A DNA stretch of 64,000 nucleotides from Mycolicibacterium hodleri (lineage in GTDB: Bacteria > Actinomycetota > Actinomycetes > Mycobacteriales > Mycobacteriaceae): NCBI RefSeq assembly GCF_025822245.1, contig NZ_JACKTL010000019.1, forward strand, positions 62,001 through 126,000. Direction: 5' to 3'. Shown one piece after another: positions 49,213 through 60,568 of this stretch (within the stretch, counting starts at the first letter, position 1; the number at the start of each line of letters is the position of its first letter). The translations under genes and the position numbers were made by a program. The notes beneath the pieces are model-generated. The model was not told the DNA's origin and made no database searches. It was given only the letters and a program-made list of their open reading frames with translations.

Positions 49213-49265
49213 TCCGCCAGTATCCCAGCTCCCCAACCGTGAATCGCTAATGGGAGAATCTGCAC

Positions 49266-50327
49266 ATGACTGCGCCTGATGCTCCTTCCGCAAGCGGCTC
49301 GTCGCGATCGCGACGCGAGGCCCCGGATCGCAACCTCGCCCTGGAGTTGGTGCGGGTCACGGAGGCAGGCGCGATGGCCGCGGGTCGCTGGGTCGGCCGC
49401 GGCGACAAGGAGGGCGGCGACGGAGCCGCCGTCGACGCCATGCGTGAGCTGGTCAACTCGGTGTCCATGCGCGGCGTCGTCGTCATCGGCGAGGGCGAGA
49501 AGGACAACGCCCCGATGCTCTACAACGGCGAAGAGGTCGGCAACGGCGACGGTCCGGACTGCGACTTCGCCGTCGACCCGGTCGACGGCACCACGCTGAT
49601 GGCCAAGGGCATGCCCAACGCCATCTCGGTGCTCGCGGTGGCCGAACGCGGCGCCATGTTCGACCCGTCGGCGGTGTTCTACATGAACAAGATCGCCGTC
49701 GGCCCGGACGCCGTCGACGTCCTCGACATCACCGCACCGATCGGCGAGAACATTCGCCGCGTCGCGAAGGTCCGCAAGTCCTCGGTCGCCGACATCACGG
49801 TGTGCGTGCTCGACCGACCCCGGCACAGCCAGCTGATGGCCGACGTCCGCGAGGCGGGCGCCCGCATCCGGCTGATCTCCGACGGTGACGTGGCGGGTGC
49901 CATCGCGGCCTGTCGCCCCGGTTCGGGCACCGACATGCTGGCAGGCATCGGCGGCACCCCCGAGGGCATCATCACCGCCGCCGCCATCCGCTGCATGGGC
50001 GGCGCCATCCAGGCCGTCCTCGCCCCCACCGACGACGCCGAACGACAGAAGGCGATCGACGCGGGCCACGACCTCGACCGCGTGCTGCACACCGAGGACC
50101 TGGTGTCCGGGGAGAACGTGTTCTTCTCCGCCACCGGCGTGACCGACGGCGATCTGCTCCAGGGCGTCCGCTACTTCGGCGGTGGCTGCACCACGCAGTC
50201 GATCGTGATGCGCTCCAAGTCCGGCACCGTCCGCATGATCGAGGCCTACCACCGCCTCTCCAAGCTCAACGAATACTCCGCGGTCGACTTCACCGGCGAT
50301 ACCTCCGCCGCATATCCGTTGCCGTAG
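49266..50327 (+). CDS. glpX: fructose-1,6-bisphosphatase, class II (GlpX)
   Basis: A 353-residue class II FBPase. [20 protein letters not shown] and [15 protein letters not shown] are the metal-binding and phosphate-binding motifs; [19 protein letters not shown] and [17 protein letters not shown] follow. It dephosphorylates fructose-1,6-bisphosphate in gluconeogenesis and is the only FBPase class known in M. tuberculosis (Rv1099c). ATG 49266 is close to the divergent gene. It is followed by fum after 42 nt, and the two are probably co-transcribed. Confidence 0.96.
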   Translation: MTAPDAPSASGSSRSRREAPDRNLALELVRVTEAGAMAAGRWVGRGDKEGGDGAAVDAMRELVNSVSMRGVVVIGEGEKDNAPMLYNGEEVGNGDGPDCDFAVDPVDGTTLMAKGMPNAISVLAVAERGAMFDPSAVFYMNKIAVGPDAVDVLDITAPIGENIRRVAKVRKSSVADITVCVLDRPRHSQLMADVREAGARIRLISDGDVAGAIAACRPGSGTDMLAGIGGTPEGIITAAAIRCMGGAIQAVLAPTDDAERQKAIDAGHDLDRVLHTEDLVSGENVFFSATGVTDGDLLQGVRYFGGGCTTQSIVMRSKSGTVRMIEAYHRLSKLNEYSAVDFTGDTSAAYPLP

Positions 50328-50369
50328 CACAGTTTTCATCCCCCACACCACCAACGAAACAGGGAGCAG

Positions 50370-51785
50370 ATGTCCTCCGACAGCGCAGTCGAGACCGAGT
50401 ACCGCATCGAGCACGACACCATGGGTGAAGTCCGGGTGCCGAAGAGCGCCCTGTGGCGCGCTCAGACGCAACGCGCGGTGGAGAACTTCCCGATCTCGTT
50501 CCGGCCCCTGGAGCGCACCCAGATCCGCGCCCTCGGCCTGCTGAAGGGCGCCTGCGCCCAGGTGAACAAGGACCTCGGTCTGCTCGACGCCGAGAAGGCC
50601 GACGCCATCATCGCCGCGGCCGCCGAGATCGCCGACGGCAAGCACGACGACCAGTTCCCCATCGACGTCTTCCAGACCGGGTCGGGCACCAGTTCCAACA
50701 TGAACGCCAACGAGGTGATCGCCTCGATCGCGAAGGCCAACGGCGTCGAGGTCCACCCCAACGACCACGTCAACATGTCGCAGAGCTCCAACGACACGTT
50801 CCCCACCGCGACGCACATCGCCGCCACGGAAGCCGCTGTCCGGCACCTCATTCCGGCACTCGAGGTGCTGCACGAGTCACTCGGCAACAAGGCCAGGCAG
50901 TGGCGCACCGTGGTCAAGTCCGGCCGCACGCACCTGATGGACGCCGTCCCGGTGACCCTGGGCCAGGAGTTCGGCGGCTACGCCCGCCAGATCGAGGCCG
51001 GCATCGAACGGGTCAAGGCCACGCTCCCCCGCCTCGGCGAACTGGCCATCGGCGGCACCGCCGTCGGCACCGGCCTCAACGCGCCCGACGGCTTCGGCGC
51101 CAAGGTCGTCGACGTGCTGGTCGACCAGACCGGGATCGCCGAATTGCGCACGGCCGTCGACTCGTTCGAGGCGCAGGCCGCCCGCGACGGACTCGTCGAG
51201 GCGTCCGGCGCGTTGAAGACCATCGCCGTGTCGCTGACCAAGATCGCCAACGACGTCCGGTGGATGGGCTCCGGACCGCTCACCGGCCTTGGCGAGCTTC
51301 AGCTGCCCGACCTCCAGCCGGGCAGCTCGATCATGCCGGGCAAGGTCAATCCCGTTCTCCCCGAAGCCGTTACGCAGGTGGCCGCCCAGGTGATCGGCAA
51401 CGACGCCGCGGTCACCGTCGGCGGCCTGTCGGGCGCCTTCGAACTCAACGTCTACATCCCGATGATGGCGCGCAACGTGCTCGAGTCCTTCACGCTGCTG
51501 TCCAACGTCTCGAAGCTGTTCGCCGAGCGGTGCATCGACGGCCTGGTCGCCAACGAGCAGCACCTCCGTGAGCTCGCCGAGTCGTCGCCGTCGATCGTCA
51601 CGCCGCTCAACTCGGCGATCGGCTACGAGGAGGCCGCGAAGGTCGCCAAGGAAGCCCTCAAGGAGCGCAAGACGATTCGGCAGACCGTCGTCGACCGTGG
51701 CCTGATCGGCGACAAGCTGTCCGAAGAGGAGCTGGACAAGCGCCTCGACGTGCTGAAGATGGCGAAGGTGAAGGACGGCGACTAG
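50370..51785 (+). CDS. fum: fumarate hydratase, class II
   Basis: A 471-residue class II fumarase of the TCA cycle, a homotetramer without an Fe-S cluster. Substrate-binding [15 protein letters not shown], the [15 protein letters not shown] and the flexible active-site loop [15 protein letters not shown] are all present. AGGGAG precedes the ATG. Convergent with the antiporter gene, with which it overlaps by 4 nt. Matches Rv1098c. Confidence 0.96.
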   Translation: MSSDSAVETEYRIEHDTMGEVRVPKSALWRAQTQRAVENFPISFRPLERTQIRALGLLKGACAQVNKDLGLLDAEKADAIIAAAAEIADGKHDDQFPIDVFQTGSGTSSNMNANEVIASIAKANGVEVHPNDHVNMSQSSNDTFPTATHIAATEAAVRHLIPALEVLHESLGNKARQWRTVVKSGRTHLMDAVPVTLGQEFGGYARQIEAGIERVKATLPRLGELAIGGTAVGTGLNAPDGFGAKVVDVLVDQTGIAELRTAVDSFEAQAARDGLVEASGALKTIAVSLTKIANDVRWMGSGPLTGLGELQLPDLQPGSSIMPGKVNPVLPEAVTQVAAQVIGNDAAVTVGGLSGAFELNVYIPMMARNVLESFTLLSNVSKLFAERCIDGLVANEQHLRELAESSPSIVTPLNSAIGYEEAAKVAKEALKERKTIRQTVVDRGLIGDKLSEEELDKRLDVLKMAKVKDGD

Positions 51786-52987
51786 GTCGCCGCGCGCGCC
51801 GGGGTCGAGCTCAGCCACCTGATCCCCGGCCACGCCGACAGGCTGTGCAACACCAGGCTCAGTGACACGGTCACCGCGACCACCTGGATGATCAGCGACT
51901 CCTGCTCGATGCTGCCGCGTTCCAGCACGAGTAGGCCCAGCACCAACGTGCCGATGCCGCGCGGGCCGAACCAGCCGATGAACACCCGCTCGCGCACCGG
52001 CACGTCACTGCGCAGCAGTGCCAGGCACACCGCGACGAGGCGTACGCCGAACAGTGCGACGATCGCGAACACCACGACGCGCCAGCTGACGTCGCGCCAC
52101 CCCACGATCACCGCGTAGCCGCCGAACAACGCGAAGACGGTCAGCTCGAGCAGCTGGCCGGCGGCGTCGGACACGTGCGTCTCGGGCCGCGAGCCCGCGC
52201 GGCGCGCCGCATGGGCGAAGGCCAGACCCCCGGCGAAGGCCGCGACGAAGCCGCTGCCGTGCAGTATCTCGCCGACCTGGAAGCACACCAGCGCGACGGC
52301 CAGCGTGGCGAGCTGCGCCCAGATGTCGCTCATCCAGCCGCGTCGTCGCGACCTGCCAATCACCCAACCGCCGGCAGCCCCGATGGCCAGGCCGACGGCC
52401 ACCGACACCAGTTCGGTGCGCACCAGGAAGTACCCCCAGTGCACGTCGGAGTCGGTTCGCTCCGAGGCGAACGCCACCGCCGCCAGAAGGGCCGCGAGGG
52501 CGAAGCCGTCGTAGAACCCGCTCTCGGTCGACAGGGCGTGGCGGATCCGCTCGGGAACGCTGTCGTTCTCCAGGAGCGCGTCGATCAGCGCAACCTCGGT
52601 CGGCGCGACGATCGCGGCCAGACACACCGCCTCCCACGTCGGCATCACCGGGAACAGCAGCACCGCGGTCCCGACGCCGAGCGCGATGGCCAGCGGGATG
52701 CCGATCACCAGCAGACGGAAGGTGACCTTGCGGCGACCGACGACCGCGGACAGGTCGAGCTCGGCAGCCTGGTTGAACAGGATCACCGTCAACGCGAGCT
52801 GCGCCAGCACCGTGAACGTCGAGGTGTCCGGACCACCCTCGAGAAGGTTGAACCCGAACGGCCCCAACGCCATTCCGCACAGCACGAAGATCAGCGCGGG
52901 CGCCAGGTACCACTGCTTGACCAGACCCGAGACGACCGCGTAGGCGAGCACCAACAGCGTCAGAACGAACGCGGTGGCCGTCGTCAT
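51782..52987 (-). CDS. monovalent cation:proton antiporter (CPA1-type)
   Basis: A 401-residue membrane protein with about 12 helices. [12 protein letters not shown] and [14 protein letters not shown] carry the acidic residues typical of CPA transporters; the charged [15 protein letters not shown] near the end is typical of the NhaP group. It exchanges Na+ or K+ for protons. The extracytoplasmic/soluble parts are short. Ends 4 nt into fum; its start is 9 nt from the end of the upstream deacetylase gene. In M. tuberculosis a different gene (Rv1097c) occupies this position. Confidence 0.88.
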   Translation of the reverse strand: MTTATAFVLTLLVLAYAVVSGLVKQWYLAPALIFVLCGMALGPFGFNLLEGGPDTSTFTVLAQLALTVILFNQAAELDLSAVVGRRKVTFRLLVIGIPLAIALGVGTAVLLFPVMPTWEAVCLAAIVAPTEVALIDALLENDSVPERIRHALSTESGFYDGFALAALLAAVAFASERTDSDVHWGYFLVRTELVSVAVGLAIGAAGGWVIGRSRRRGWMSDIWAQLATLAVALVCFQVGEILHGSGFVAAFAGGLAFAHAARRAGSRPETHVSDAAGQLLELTVFALFGGYAVIVGWRDVSWRVVVFAIVALFGVRLVAVCLALLRSDVPVRERVFIGWFGPRGIGTLVLGLLVLERGSIEQESLIIQVVAVTVSLSLVLHSLSAWPGIRWLSSTPARAAT

Positions 52988-52996
52988 GAGGTGTGG

Positions 52997-53878
52997 TCAG
53001 GCCCCATTGTTGGGGCCACCGGAGTTCTGGTTCGGAATGTCGGTGATCGGGAAGTTCGGCATCGGCGCGGGTGACGGCGTGTTGGGCAGCGTCGGGATCT
53101 CCCCGGGCGGGATGTCGACCAGCTCGTTGACGGGCGGGCCGTTGTCGCGGCTGCCGTAGGTGCTGCCCGGCGCACGCTCACCGAGCATCTGGGTGACGGT
53201 CACCATGTGGTAGCCGTTGGCCTTGAGCACCGGGAGGAACTGCTGCACCAGGTCGACGGTCGAGGAATACGAATCATGGAACAGCACCACGGAATTCGGC
53301 TTGATCTGGCTCATCAGCATGTAGCGGGTGGCCGCGGTGTTGCCGTCGTTGGCCCAGTCGAACGGGATGACGTCCCAGTTGATGTCGGCCAGCCCCTGCT
53401 TCTTGGCCTCCGCCAGCACCTGGTCGTCGATCAGACCGCCTGCAGTGCGAACGAGCTTGGGGCGTTGACCCGTCGCGGCCTCGATGGCGTCACTGGCCTT
53501 GCTGAACTGGGCCGGGATGTCCTCGGGCGGAATCGTGGTCATGTTGGGGTGTTCCCAGGTGTGGCTGCCCAGTTCCATGCCCGCCTCGACCACGCGCTTG
53601 GCGCCCTCGGGATTGGCGGCCACCTTGTTGCCGATCTCGAAGAACGTCGCCTTGGCGTCGTTGGCGGCGAGGACCTGAAGCAACCGGTCGGTGTACGGGC
53701 TCGGACCGTCGTCGAACGTCAGCGCGATGCACTTGTACTGCGAGCAGTCGACCTCGTCGGCCTTGGCCACGTGGCCCGTCAGACTGCCCACCACGACGAT
53801 GGCCACCCCCGCGCACACGCCGATGACGGTGCGCCAGTAGGACCAGCTGGGCTTTTCGGGGCGCTTTCGCACCAGCAC
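52997..53878 (-). CDS. polysaccharide deacetylase (CE4; peptidoglycan N-deacetylase-like, Rv1096 position)
   Basis: A 293-residue protein with an N-terminal membrane anchor (WRTVIGVCAGVAIVVVGSL) and an extracytoplasmic NodB domain: ALTFDDGPSPYTDRLL (catalytic and metal-binding aspartates), MELGSHTWEHPNMT (metal histidines), LVRTAGGLIDD (motif 3, usually RxPxG), NWDVIPFDWAND and VVLFHDSYSST (His of motif 5). A Pro-rich tail of about 50 residues ends the chain. It removes N-acetyl groups from peptidoglycan, protecting from lysozyme. The alanine in RTAGG instead of proline is unusual. GTG 53878 is the first start. Confidence 0.88.
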   Translation of the reverse strand: MLVRKRPEKPSWSYWRTVIGVCAGVAIVVVGSLTGHVAKADEVDCSQYKCIALTFDDGPSPYTDRLLQVLAANDAKATFFEIGNKVAANPEGAKRVVEAGMELGSHTWEHPNMTTIPPEDIPAQFSKASDAIEAATGQRPKLVRTAGGLIDDQVLAEAKKQGLADINWDVIPFDWANDGNTAATRYMLMSQIKPNSVVLFHDSYSSTVDLVQQFLPVLKANGYHMVTVTQMLGERAPGSTYGSRDNGPPVNELVDIPPGEIPTLPNTPSPAPMPNFPITDIPNQNSGGPNNGA

Positions 53879-53958
53879 ACCTTACCGACCGGGCCTGACT
53901 CTGCGTCCAGCGCGACGACGTGCGAGTACGGGTCGCACTGGACGCAGAGTCGGGGACG

Positions 53959-55284
53959 TCAGGGCAGCGCGCCCGGGCTGAACTCCTCGAGCATCTCGGT
54001 CACCAGCGCGGCGATCGGCGAACGCTCACTGCGCAGCAGGGTGATGTGGGCGAACAACGGGTGGCCCTTGAGCTTCTCGATCACCGCCGCCACGCCGTCA
54101 TGCCGCCCCACCCGCAGGTTGTCGCGCTGGGCGACGTCGTGGGTGAGCACCACCCGCGAGCCGGCGCCGAGGCGCGACAGCACGGTCAGCAGGACGTTGC
54201 GCTCCAACGACTGCGCCTCGTCGACGATGACGAAGGAGTCGTGCAGCGAGCGGCCGCGGATGTGGGTCAGTGGCAGCACTTCGAGCATGCCGCGGGCATG
54301 CACCTCGTCGAGGACCGCCGGGCTGGCCAGTCCCTCCAGGGTGTCGAAGACGGCCTGCGCCCACGGGCCCATCTTCTCGCTCTCGCTACCCGGCAGGTAG
54401 CCGAGATCCTGGCCGCCGACCGCGTACAGCGGCCGGAAGACGACGACCTTGCGATGGGTGCGGCGTTCCAGCACCGCCTCGAGGCCGGCGCACAGCGCGA
54501 GCGCCGACTTGCCGGTGCCCGCCTTGCCGCCGAGGGAGACGATGCCGACCGACTCGTCGAGCAACAGGTCCAGGGCGACGCGCTGTTCGGCTGACCTTCC
54601 CCGGAGGCCGAACACCTCCCGATCGCCACGGACCAACTGGACCCGCTTCTCGGCGTTCACCCGGCCCAGCGCCGACGAGTTGCCGCTGAGCAGGCGAACA
54701 CCGGTGTGGCAGGGCAGGTTTCGGGCCTCTTCGAGGTCGACCTCGCCGTCGGTGAACAGCGCGTCGATCTCGTCGGCGGCCACGTCGACCTCGGCCATGC
54801 CGGTCCAGCCCGACGCCACGACGTCTTGGGCGTGGTACTCGTCGGCGGGCAGGCCGACCGCACCCGCCTTGACGCGCAGCGGGATGTCCTTGCTGACGAG
54901 GGTGACCAGTTTGCCCTCGGCGGCCAGATTGGCGGCGCAGGTCAGGATCCGCGCGTCGTTGGTGCCGGTGCGGAAGCCCGCGGGCAGCACCGACGGGTCG
55001 CTGTGGTTGAGCTCGATCTGGAGCGTTCCGCCTTGCGTGCCAATGGGAATCGGCTGATCGAGTCGCCCGTGTTCGAGGCGAAGGTCGTCGAACATCCGCA
55101 AGGCCTGCCGCGCGAACCAGCCCAGCTCGTGGTGGTGCCGCTTGTCCTCCAACTCACTGATGACGACGAGGGGCACGACGACTGCGTGTTCGGCGAACCG
55201 ACTGCATGCCCAGGGATCGGACAACAGCACGGAGGTGTCGAGCACGTAGGTTCTCACCGGGGTTGAGGCGGACGAATCGATCAC
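53959..55284 (-). CDS. phoH2: PhoH2: PIN-domain RNase fused to PhoH ATPase/helicase
   Basis: A 441-residue protein from GTG 55284, with AGGAGC upstream. The N-terminal PIN RNase domain (about 1-150) begins [18 protein letters not shown] and includes [10 protein letters not shown] and the acidic NDARILTCA. The C-terminal PhoH domain (about 210-440) has Walker [14 protein letters not shown], a Walker B region [13 protein letters not shown] and the [14 protein letters not shown] segment. In mycobacteria PhoH2 is a sequence-specific RNA helicase and RNase. It matches Rv1095 and precedes desA2 by about 200 nt. Confidence 0.93.
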   Translation of the reverse strand: MIDSSASTPVRTYVLDTSVLLSDPWACSRFAEHAVVVPLVVISELEDKRHHHELGWFARQALRMFDDLRLEHGRLDQPIPIGTQGGTLQIELNHSDPSVLPAGFRTGTNDARILTCAANLAAEGKLVTLVSKDIPLRVKAGAVGLPADEYHAQDVVASGWTGMAEVDVAADEIDALFTDGEVDLEEARNLPCHTGVRLLSGNSSALGRVNAEKRVQLVRGDREVFGLRGRSAEQRVALDLLLDESVGIVSLGGKAGTGKSALALCAGLEAVLERRTHRKVVVFRPLYAVGGQDLGYLPGSESEKMGPWAQAVFDTLEGLASPAVLDEVHARGMLEVLPLTHIRGRSLHDSFVIVDEAQSLERNVLLTVLSRLGAGSRVVLTHDVAQRDNLRVGRHDGVAAVIEKLKGHPLFAHITLLRSERSPIAALVTEMLEEFSPGALP

Positions 55285-55485
55285 GTGGCGCTCCTAGGCC
55301 CGTGCGGCACCGCACGAACTCCCTCGGTGGATACCGCGGTACCAGGACCGGGGCCGGCCCCTTCGTCGAAACGACGGGTACCGCCCGGATAGCAGAGCAT
55401 GTCGGCCATCGAAGCCGACGCTACTCCCGTGCCGAGGATTGCGCCGCGCAGGCGCGCCGTGGCCGAAATGTGACCACGCTGTTAA

Positions 55486-56313
55486 CTATTTGGCGACGAA
55501 TTCCGCCAGTGCGGGAGCGTCCGCGACGCCCCACGCGCCGACGCGATCGGAGAGCACCTTGCGGCGGGCCGCGTCGTCGAAGATCCCGGCGTCGGCGACG
55601 ACGCGGACCTTGTCGGCGTAGGCGTCGATGTCGGCACCGATGGCCTCGAACTCGGCGGCGCGGCTGGCGATCGCGGCGATCGTCTCGTCCCGCTGGGTGG
55701 TGAGGCAGTGCGCGACGAGGTTGGCGAAGAACTCCTCGTGACGCTCTTCGTCCTTGGCGATCCGGCCGACCATCGACGCCAGGATCGGCTCGGTGATCTG
55801 GGCCTGCAGGTTGCGGCAGAAGACGGCGTGCGCGCGCTCGAGGAACGCCATGAAGACCAGCGTCTCGATCTGGCTGTACCTGTCGGCGCGGTAGCCCTTC
55901 ATCACGTGCTGGACGCGGACGTCCTCGTTGGCGCTGGGGTCGATCTCGCGCGTGACCACCAGGTAGTTGCGCAGCGCGACGGCGTGCAGATGCTCCTCGG
56001 CGGTCCACCGGCCCAGCCAGCGGCCCCACTTGTCGTCGAGGATGAAGTGCTCGACGAGCTCGCGGTGATACCCGGCGAGGTTGTCCTTGACGATGAGGAG
56101 GATCTCGAGCGCGTCGGTCACCGGCTTGGGCAGCGTCACCGACGACTCGTCCCAATCCGTGCCGCCGAGGAAGGCGAAGTTCTCCCCCTTGTCGAACGGC
56201 ACGAAGTCGTGCGCGTACCACATCTCCTCGGTCGCGACGTGGCGCGCCAGGTTCTCCTCGACGACGGGCTCGAGCTCGAGGGTCAACGCATTGGCTACGG
56301 GCTTCTCTGCCAT
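55486..56313 (-). CDS. desA2: acyl-ACP desaturase (DesA2-like)
   Basis: A 275-residue ferritin-like di-iron enzyme. The metal-binding motifs are visible as WTAEEHLHAVAL (E-E-x-x-H) and AKDEERHEEFFANL, with further glutamates in VEENLARHV and LERAHAVFC. ATG 56313 starts MAEKPVANAL; an upstream in-frame start adds a leader with no similarity. The paralogues DesA1 and DesA2 introduce double bonds in acyl-ACP, but DesA2 has an unusual metal site; whether this one is catalytic is not known. Flanked by phoH2 and glyA as in M. tuberculosis. Confidence 0.9.
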   Translation of the reverse strand: MAEKPVANALTLELEPVVEENLARHVATEEMWYAHDFVPFDKGENFAFLGGTDWDESSVTLPKPVTDALEILLIVKDNLAGYHRELVEHFILDDKWGRWLGRWTAEEHLHAVALRNYLVVTREIDPSANEDVRVQHVMKGYRADRYSQIETLVFMAFLERAHAVFCRNLQAQITEPILASMVGRIAKDEERHEEFFANLVAHCLTTQRDETIAAIASRAAEFEAIGADIDAYADKVRVVADAGIFDDAARRKVLSDRVGAWGVADAPALAEFVAK

Positions 56314-56371
56314 GAAACTAACTGTAACCCGTGGACACACGTTCCCCGAAATCGCCGGGCGGCGTGTCCCG

Positions 56372-57829
56372 TCAGAGGGTCAGACCGGGGTACAGCGGGT
56401 TCGCGGCCAGCAACTCGGCCGACGCGCTGCGGACGCGCGCGGCCACGCCGTCGCCCAGCACGTACTTGGCCTTCGAGGAGCCGTCGGGCTGGGTGTTCTT
56501 CAGCACCTCGACGACCAGTTCGGCCACGCGGTCGAAGTCCTCCGGACCGAACCCACGGGTCGTCAACGCCGGGGTGCCGAAGCGGATGCCGCTGGTGTAC
56601 CAGGCGCCGTTGGGGTCGGCCGGGATCGAGTTGCGGTTGGTCACCACGCCGGCGTCGAGCAGTGCCGACTCGGCCTGGCGGCCGGTCAGCCCGAACGACG
56701 TGACGTCGAGCAGCACGATGTGGTTGTCGGTGCCGCCGGTGACCAGACGGGCACCGCGGGTCAGGAAGCCGTCGGCCAACGCCTTGGCGTTGTCGGCGAT
56801 GCGCTGCGCATATTCCTGGAACGACGGCTGACGGGCTTCGGCGAACGCGACGGCCTTCGCGGCCATCACGTGTGACAGCGGGCCGCCGAGCACCATCGGG
56901 CAGCCCTTGTCGACTGCCGCCGAGTACTCCTCGGTGGCCAGCACCAGACCGCCACGCGGGCCGCGCAGCGACTTGTGCGTCGTCGTCGTGGTGACGTGCG
57001 CGAACGGCACCGGATCCTCGTCGCCGGTGAACACCTTGCCGGCCACCAGACCGGCGAAGTGCGCCATGTCGACCATGAAGGTGGCGCCCACCTCGTCGGC
57101 GATCTCACGCATCTTGGCGAAGTTCACCCGGCGCGGATAGGCCGAGTAACCCGCCACCAGCACCAGCGGCTTGAACTCGCGCGCGGCCGCGGCGACTTTC
57201 GCGTAGTCCAGCAGACCGGTCTCGGGATCGGTGCCGTAGCTGCGCTGGTGGAACATCTTGCCGGAGATGTTGGGCCGGAAGCCGTGCGTCAGGTGACCGC
57301 CGGTGTCCAGCGACATACCCATCAGACGCTGGTTGCCGAGCTTGGCCCGCAGCTTCTCCCAGTCGGCCTCGGACAGGTCGTTGACGTTCTTGGCGCCCAG
57401 CTCGGCCAGCTCGGGAGCTTCGATGCGCGTGGCGAGGATCGCCCAGAACGCGACCAGGTTGGCGTCGATGCCGGAGTGCGGCTGCGCGTAGGCATACGGC
57501 GCGCCGAACAACTCGCGAGCGTGCTCGGCGGCCAGCGCCTCGACTGTGTCGACGTTCTGGCAGGCCGCGTAGAAGCGGTGCCCGATGGTGCCCTCGGCGT
57601 ACTTGTCGGAGAACCAGGTGCCCATGGTCAGCAGCACGGCCGGCGAGGCGTAGTTCTCGCTGGCGATCAGCTTGAGCGAATCGCGTTGATCGGCGAGCTC
57701 CTGGCGCGTCGCCGCGGCGATGCGCGGTTCGACGGACTCGATGACCTTCAGGGCGGCCGTGTATGCGGCGCTCGCGGTCTCGGCGTACTCGGCGCCCAGC
57801 GCGGGCGTGGTCACGGCGTCTGCGGTCAT
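56372..57829 (-). CDS. glyA: serine hydroxymethyltransferase, long form
   Basis: A 485-residue PLP enzyme. [16 protein letters not shown], the [12 protein letters not shown] segment, [17 protein letters not shown] with the Schiff-base lysine, [13 protein letters not shown] and [20 protein letters not shown] identify SHMT, which converts serine and THF to glycine and methylene-THF. M. tuberculosis GlyA1 at this position has about 426 residues; the present protein is longer by about 60, with extra residues near 145-190 ([20 protein letters not shown]) and at the N- and C-terminal ends. This places it in a different SHMT branch. Confidence 0.88.
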   Translation of the reverse strand: MTADAVTTPALGAEYAETASAAYTAALKVIESVEPRIAAATRQELADQRDSLKLIASENYASPAVLLTMGTWFSDKYAEGTIGHRFYAACQNVDTVEALAAEHARELFGAPYAYAQPHSGIDANLVAFWAILATRIEAPELAELGAKNVNDLSEADWEKLRAKLGNQRLMGMSLDTGGHLTHGFRPNISGKMFHQRSYGTDPETGLLDYAKVAAAAREFKPLVLVAGYSAYPRRVNFAKMREIADEVGATFMVDMAHFAGLVAGKVFTGDEDPVPFAHVTTTTTHKSLRGPRGGLVLATEEYSAAVDKGCPMVLGGPLSHVMAAKAVAFAEARQPSFQEYAQRIADNAKALADGFLTRGARLVTGGTDNHIVLLDVTSFGLTGRQAESALLDAGVVTNRNSIPADPNGAWYTSGIRFGTPALTTRGFGPEDFDRVAELVVEVLKNTQPDGSSKAKYVLGDGVAARVRSASAELLAANPLYPGLTL

Positions 57830-57875
57830 GTCACAAGGGTAAACCGCCGGGCGGCGCCGTTACAGACTCGCCCTG

Positions 57876-59084
57876 CTAGGCCACGTCGGCGCGCAACCCC
57901 GACGGCACCAGCGGCTCGTCGAGAAGCCTGCCGAACCGCTCCGTCAGCGTGACCTCGGCGGGACGCGCGTCGAGCCACGCCCGCAACAATCGGTATCCCT
58001 CGACGTAGGTGCTGGTGTAGGCGCGCCACAACGGGGAGGACAGGAAGCGCAGCGACTGACGGGCCCGCGTCTCGCTGGTGAGTTGCCACCGCTGCAGGAA
58101 CGCGACCACGTCGTCGACGTCGCGGTGCTCGTCGTGCAGCATCAGCGCGGCGTCCTGCCGGACGTCGGCCAGCGCAGCCGAGGCCTGCGACACGGCCACC
58201 GCCCGTTCGCCGTCGAACCGCAGCCCCAGGTCGGCGTAGATCTCGGTCGCCCACTGACCCCAATCGGGCCCGATCGCCGCGTACAGCGCCAGGTCGGCAA
58301 GGCCCTCCGCCATCAGACACTGCGGCGTGTTCACCAGGAAGATCGTCTGCTCGGTCTGATTTTGACCGGCCACTAGCCGTTCTTCTTTGCGGCAATGCTC
58401 GGTGTGATGACCCGGGTAGGACTCGTGGGCGACCAGCCGGGGCAGACCCGACATCTGCTGCTTGAGGTCGGCGTTCACCGCGACGGTGGACCGGTAGTCG
58501 CCCTCGTAGTAGTTGAATCCCGACCACGGCTTGTCGGTGACGATCTCGTAGTTGATCGTCTCGGCGTCGGGCAGCGGGAAGTCGGCTCGGACCCGGTCGC
58601 GCAGGGCGCTCGAGAACGCGTGGATGCATTCCTCGAGGCGTTCCGGTGGGATCTCCTCTGCGCTGCGGTAGCTCTGCATGCGTTCGGCGAGATCGCCGGT
58701 GCCGCCCAGGGCTTCGTCGAGCTTGCGGTGCGCCTCGCGGTACTTGTCGGGATCGCCCTTCGCGATGTCCACGTCGAAGTAGTCGTGCACCTCCTGGACG
58801 AAGCCGATGTCCTCGCCGGCGAACTTGCGGCCAGCACTGGCCAGCGCCCGCAGGTGCGCCGCTATGTAGTCCGCCCGCTGATCGTCGAGACCGTCGGCGC
58901 CGGCCATGTCGGCGATCAACCGCTGCGCCCGACGGGCCAGATCGGCGGGATCCGGCGGCGGTTCCGCGGCGACGACGGCCCGCAGCGCGGGGTCCCCGGT
59001 GTAGGAGTCGACATAGCCCTCCTCGATGCGGTCGAACCTCAGACCCAGGAGCAGATACTTACGAATGACGGTGGTGGCGTCCAT
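57876..59084 (-). CDS. DUF885 metallopeptidase-like protein
   Basis: A 402-residue protein from ATG 59084. The zinc motif is [13 protein letters not shown] (HExxxGHH-type), with the third ligand or catalytic glutamate in [11 protein letters not shown], both typical of DUF885 proteins. The N-terminal half is helical ([20 protein letters not shown]). DUF885 members are probable carboxypeptidases acting in the cytosol or envelope; no signal peptide is visible. The gene is divergent from coaA, with which it shares a 30-nt intergenic space. Confidence 0.82.
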   Translation of the reverse strand: MDATTVIRKYLLLGLRFDRIEEGYVDSYTGDPALRAVVAAEPPPDPADLARRAQRLIADMAGADGLDDQRADYIAAHLRALASAGRKFAGEDIGFVQEVHDYFDVDIAKGDPDKYREAHRKLDEALGGTGDLAERMQSYRSAEEIPPERLEECIHAFSSALRDRVRADFPLPDAETINYEIVTDKPWSGFNYYEGDYRSTVAVNADLKQQMSGLPRLVAHESYPGHHTEHCRKEERLVAGQNQTEQTIFLVNTPQCLMAEGLADLALYAAIGPDWGQWATEIYADLGLRFDGERAVAVSQASAALADVRQDAALMLHDEHRDVDDVVAFLQRWQLTSETRARQSLRFLSSPLWRAYTSTYVEGYRLLRAWLDARPAEVTLTERFGRLLDEPLVPSGLRADVA

Positions 59085-59114
59085 GCCGTCAACCGTAAAT
59101 GCAAGACTGACTCC

Positions 59115-60053
59115 ATGGCGCGGACGAGCGAGCCGAGTCCGTACGTCGAGTTCGACCGGAGTCAGTGGCGTTCGTTGCGGATGTCGACCCCGTTGAAGCT
59201 CACGGAGAGTGAAGTCCTCGGACTTCGCGGTCTCGGCGAACAATTGGACCTGCTGGAAGTCGAAGAGGTCTACCTCCCGCTGGCCCGGCTGATCCACCTT
59301 CAGGTCGCCGCACGCCAGCGTCTGTTCGCCACGACCGCGGAATTCCTCGGTGAGCCGCACCAGAATCCCGACCGCCCGGTGCCGTTCGTGATCGGCGTCG
59401 CAGGCAGCGTGGCCGTCGGGAAGTCGACGACCGCCCGTGTGCTGCAGGCGCTGCTGGCCCGCTGGGAACACCATCCCCGCGTCGACCTCGTCACCACCGA
59501 CGGCTTTCTGTACCCCAACGCCGAGCTGCTGCGGCGAAACCTGATGCACCGCAAGGGCTTTCCCGAAAGTTACGACCGACGCGCGCTGATGCGGTTCGTC
59601 ACGGCGGTGAAGTCGGGATCGGATCAGGTGTCGGCGCCGGTGTACTCGCATCTCATCTACGACATCGTCCCCGGCGAGCAGATGACCACCAAGCACCCCG
59701 ACATCCTGATTCTCGAGGGTCTCAACGTGCTGCAGACCGGTCCGGCGTTGATGGTGTCGGACCTGTTCGACTTCTCCGTATACGTCGACGCCCGCATCGA
59801 GGACATCGAGGGGTGGTACGTGTCGCGTTTCCTGGCGATGCGGGCCGGCGCATTCGCCGACCCGCAGTCGCACTTTCACCACTATTCGACGTTGACCGAC
59901 GAGCAGGCGGTGTTCGCCGCCCGTGACATCTGGCATTCGATCAACCGGCCCAACCTGATCGAGAACATCCTCCCCACCAGGCCGCGGGCCACGCTGGTGC
60001 TGCGCAAGGACGCCGACCACGCCATCAACCGGCTGCGCCTGCGCAAGCTCTGA
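59115..60053 (+). CDS. coaA: type I pantothenate kinase
   Basis: A 312-residue CoaA from ATG 59115, the enzyme that commits pantothenate to coenzyme A synthesis. Walker A is [16 protein letters not shown]; further family segments are [48 protein letters not shown] and the C-terminal [15 protein letters not shown]. The CoA-binding residues for feedback lie in the segments around HxxxxQ and the FHHYSTL loop. Convergent with the next gene, with no intergenic space. Matches Rv1092c. Confidence 0.96.
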   Translation: MARTSEPSPYVEFDRSQWRSLRMSTPLKLTESEVLGLRGLGEQLDLLEVEEVYLPLARLIHLQVAARQRLFATTAEFLGEPHQNPDRPVPFVIGVAGSVAVGKSTTARVLQALLARWEHHPRVDLVTTDGFLYPNAELLRRNLMHRKGFPESYDRRALMRFVTAVKSGSDQVSAPVYSHLIYDIVPGEQMTTKHPDILILEGLNVLQTGPALMVSDLFDFSVYVDARIEDIEGWYVSRFLAMRAGAFADPQSHFHHYSTLTDEQAVFAARDIWHSINRPNLIENILPTRPRATLVLRKDADHAINRLRLRKL

Positions 60054-60464
60054 CTACGCGCGCAGGCGGCGCAGACCCAGATACTGCAGGTCGGCCATCA
60101 CCAGGGTGTACACGCCGCTGCCGAGGGTCAGCACGATCCCCGTGGTGGTGAGCGGCCACACCCCGGCGAGGACGACGGCGACCGCCGCCACGGTGAAGAC
60201 GACGTTGCCCACGGTGACGAGGACGCCAGGCGTGCGGACGTGCCTCAGCCGCGACAGGGCGTACACGGCGATCCCGTAGGCGACCAAGAAGGCGGCCAAC
60301 GAGTACTCCATGGCCGGGGTGGTGCCCGACAGTTCGGCGATGCGGGGCGCCAGCGCGAGGCCCGCGAGTCCGACGACGCCGCTCACGATTGCGTCCAGCC
60401 GCATCGCGAATCTCAGGAACGCGTCCTTGGTCCCGGTGCGGGCGGCGGTGGTGATGGTGGTCAT
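60054..60464 (-). CDS. four-helix membrane protein (paralogue A)
   Basis: A 136-residue protein from ATG 60464, with an AGGAAGGGAAG tract upstream. It has four hydrophobic segments (IVSGVVGLAGLALAP, YSLAAFLVAYGIAVYAL, LVTVGNVVFTVAAVAVVLAG, GIVLTLGSGVYTLVMADL) and ends LQYLGLRRLRA. The next gene upstream encodes a protein of identical length and layout ending VQYLGVRRLA, so they are tandem duplicates. No catalytic motif or known family. Confidence 0.72.
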   Translation of the reverse strand: MTTITTAARTGTKDAFLRFAMRLDAIVSGVVGLAGLALAPRIAELSGTTPAMEYSLAAFLVAYGIAVYALSRLRHVRTPGVLVTVGNVVFTVAAVAVVLAGVWPLTTTGIVLTLGSGVYTLVMADLQYLGLRRLRA

Positions 60465-60568
60465 GAATCTTCCCTTCCTGGTTGTTTCTTCGAACACTCG
60501 ATGGCCGATGCGGGCCGCCCGCGGTGACCTCTCGCCTCGCGCGACCGCGCACCGGTGCTCGCGGGGGG

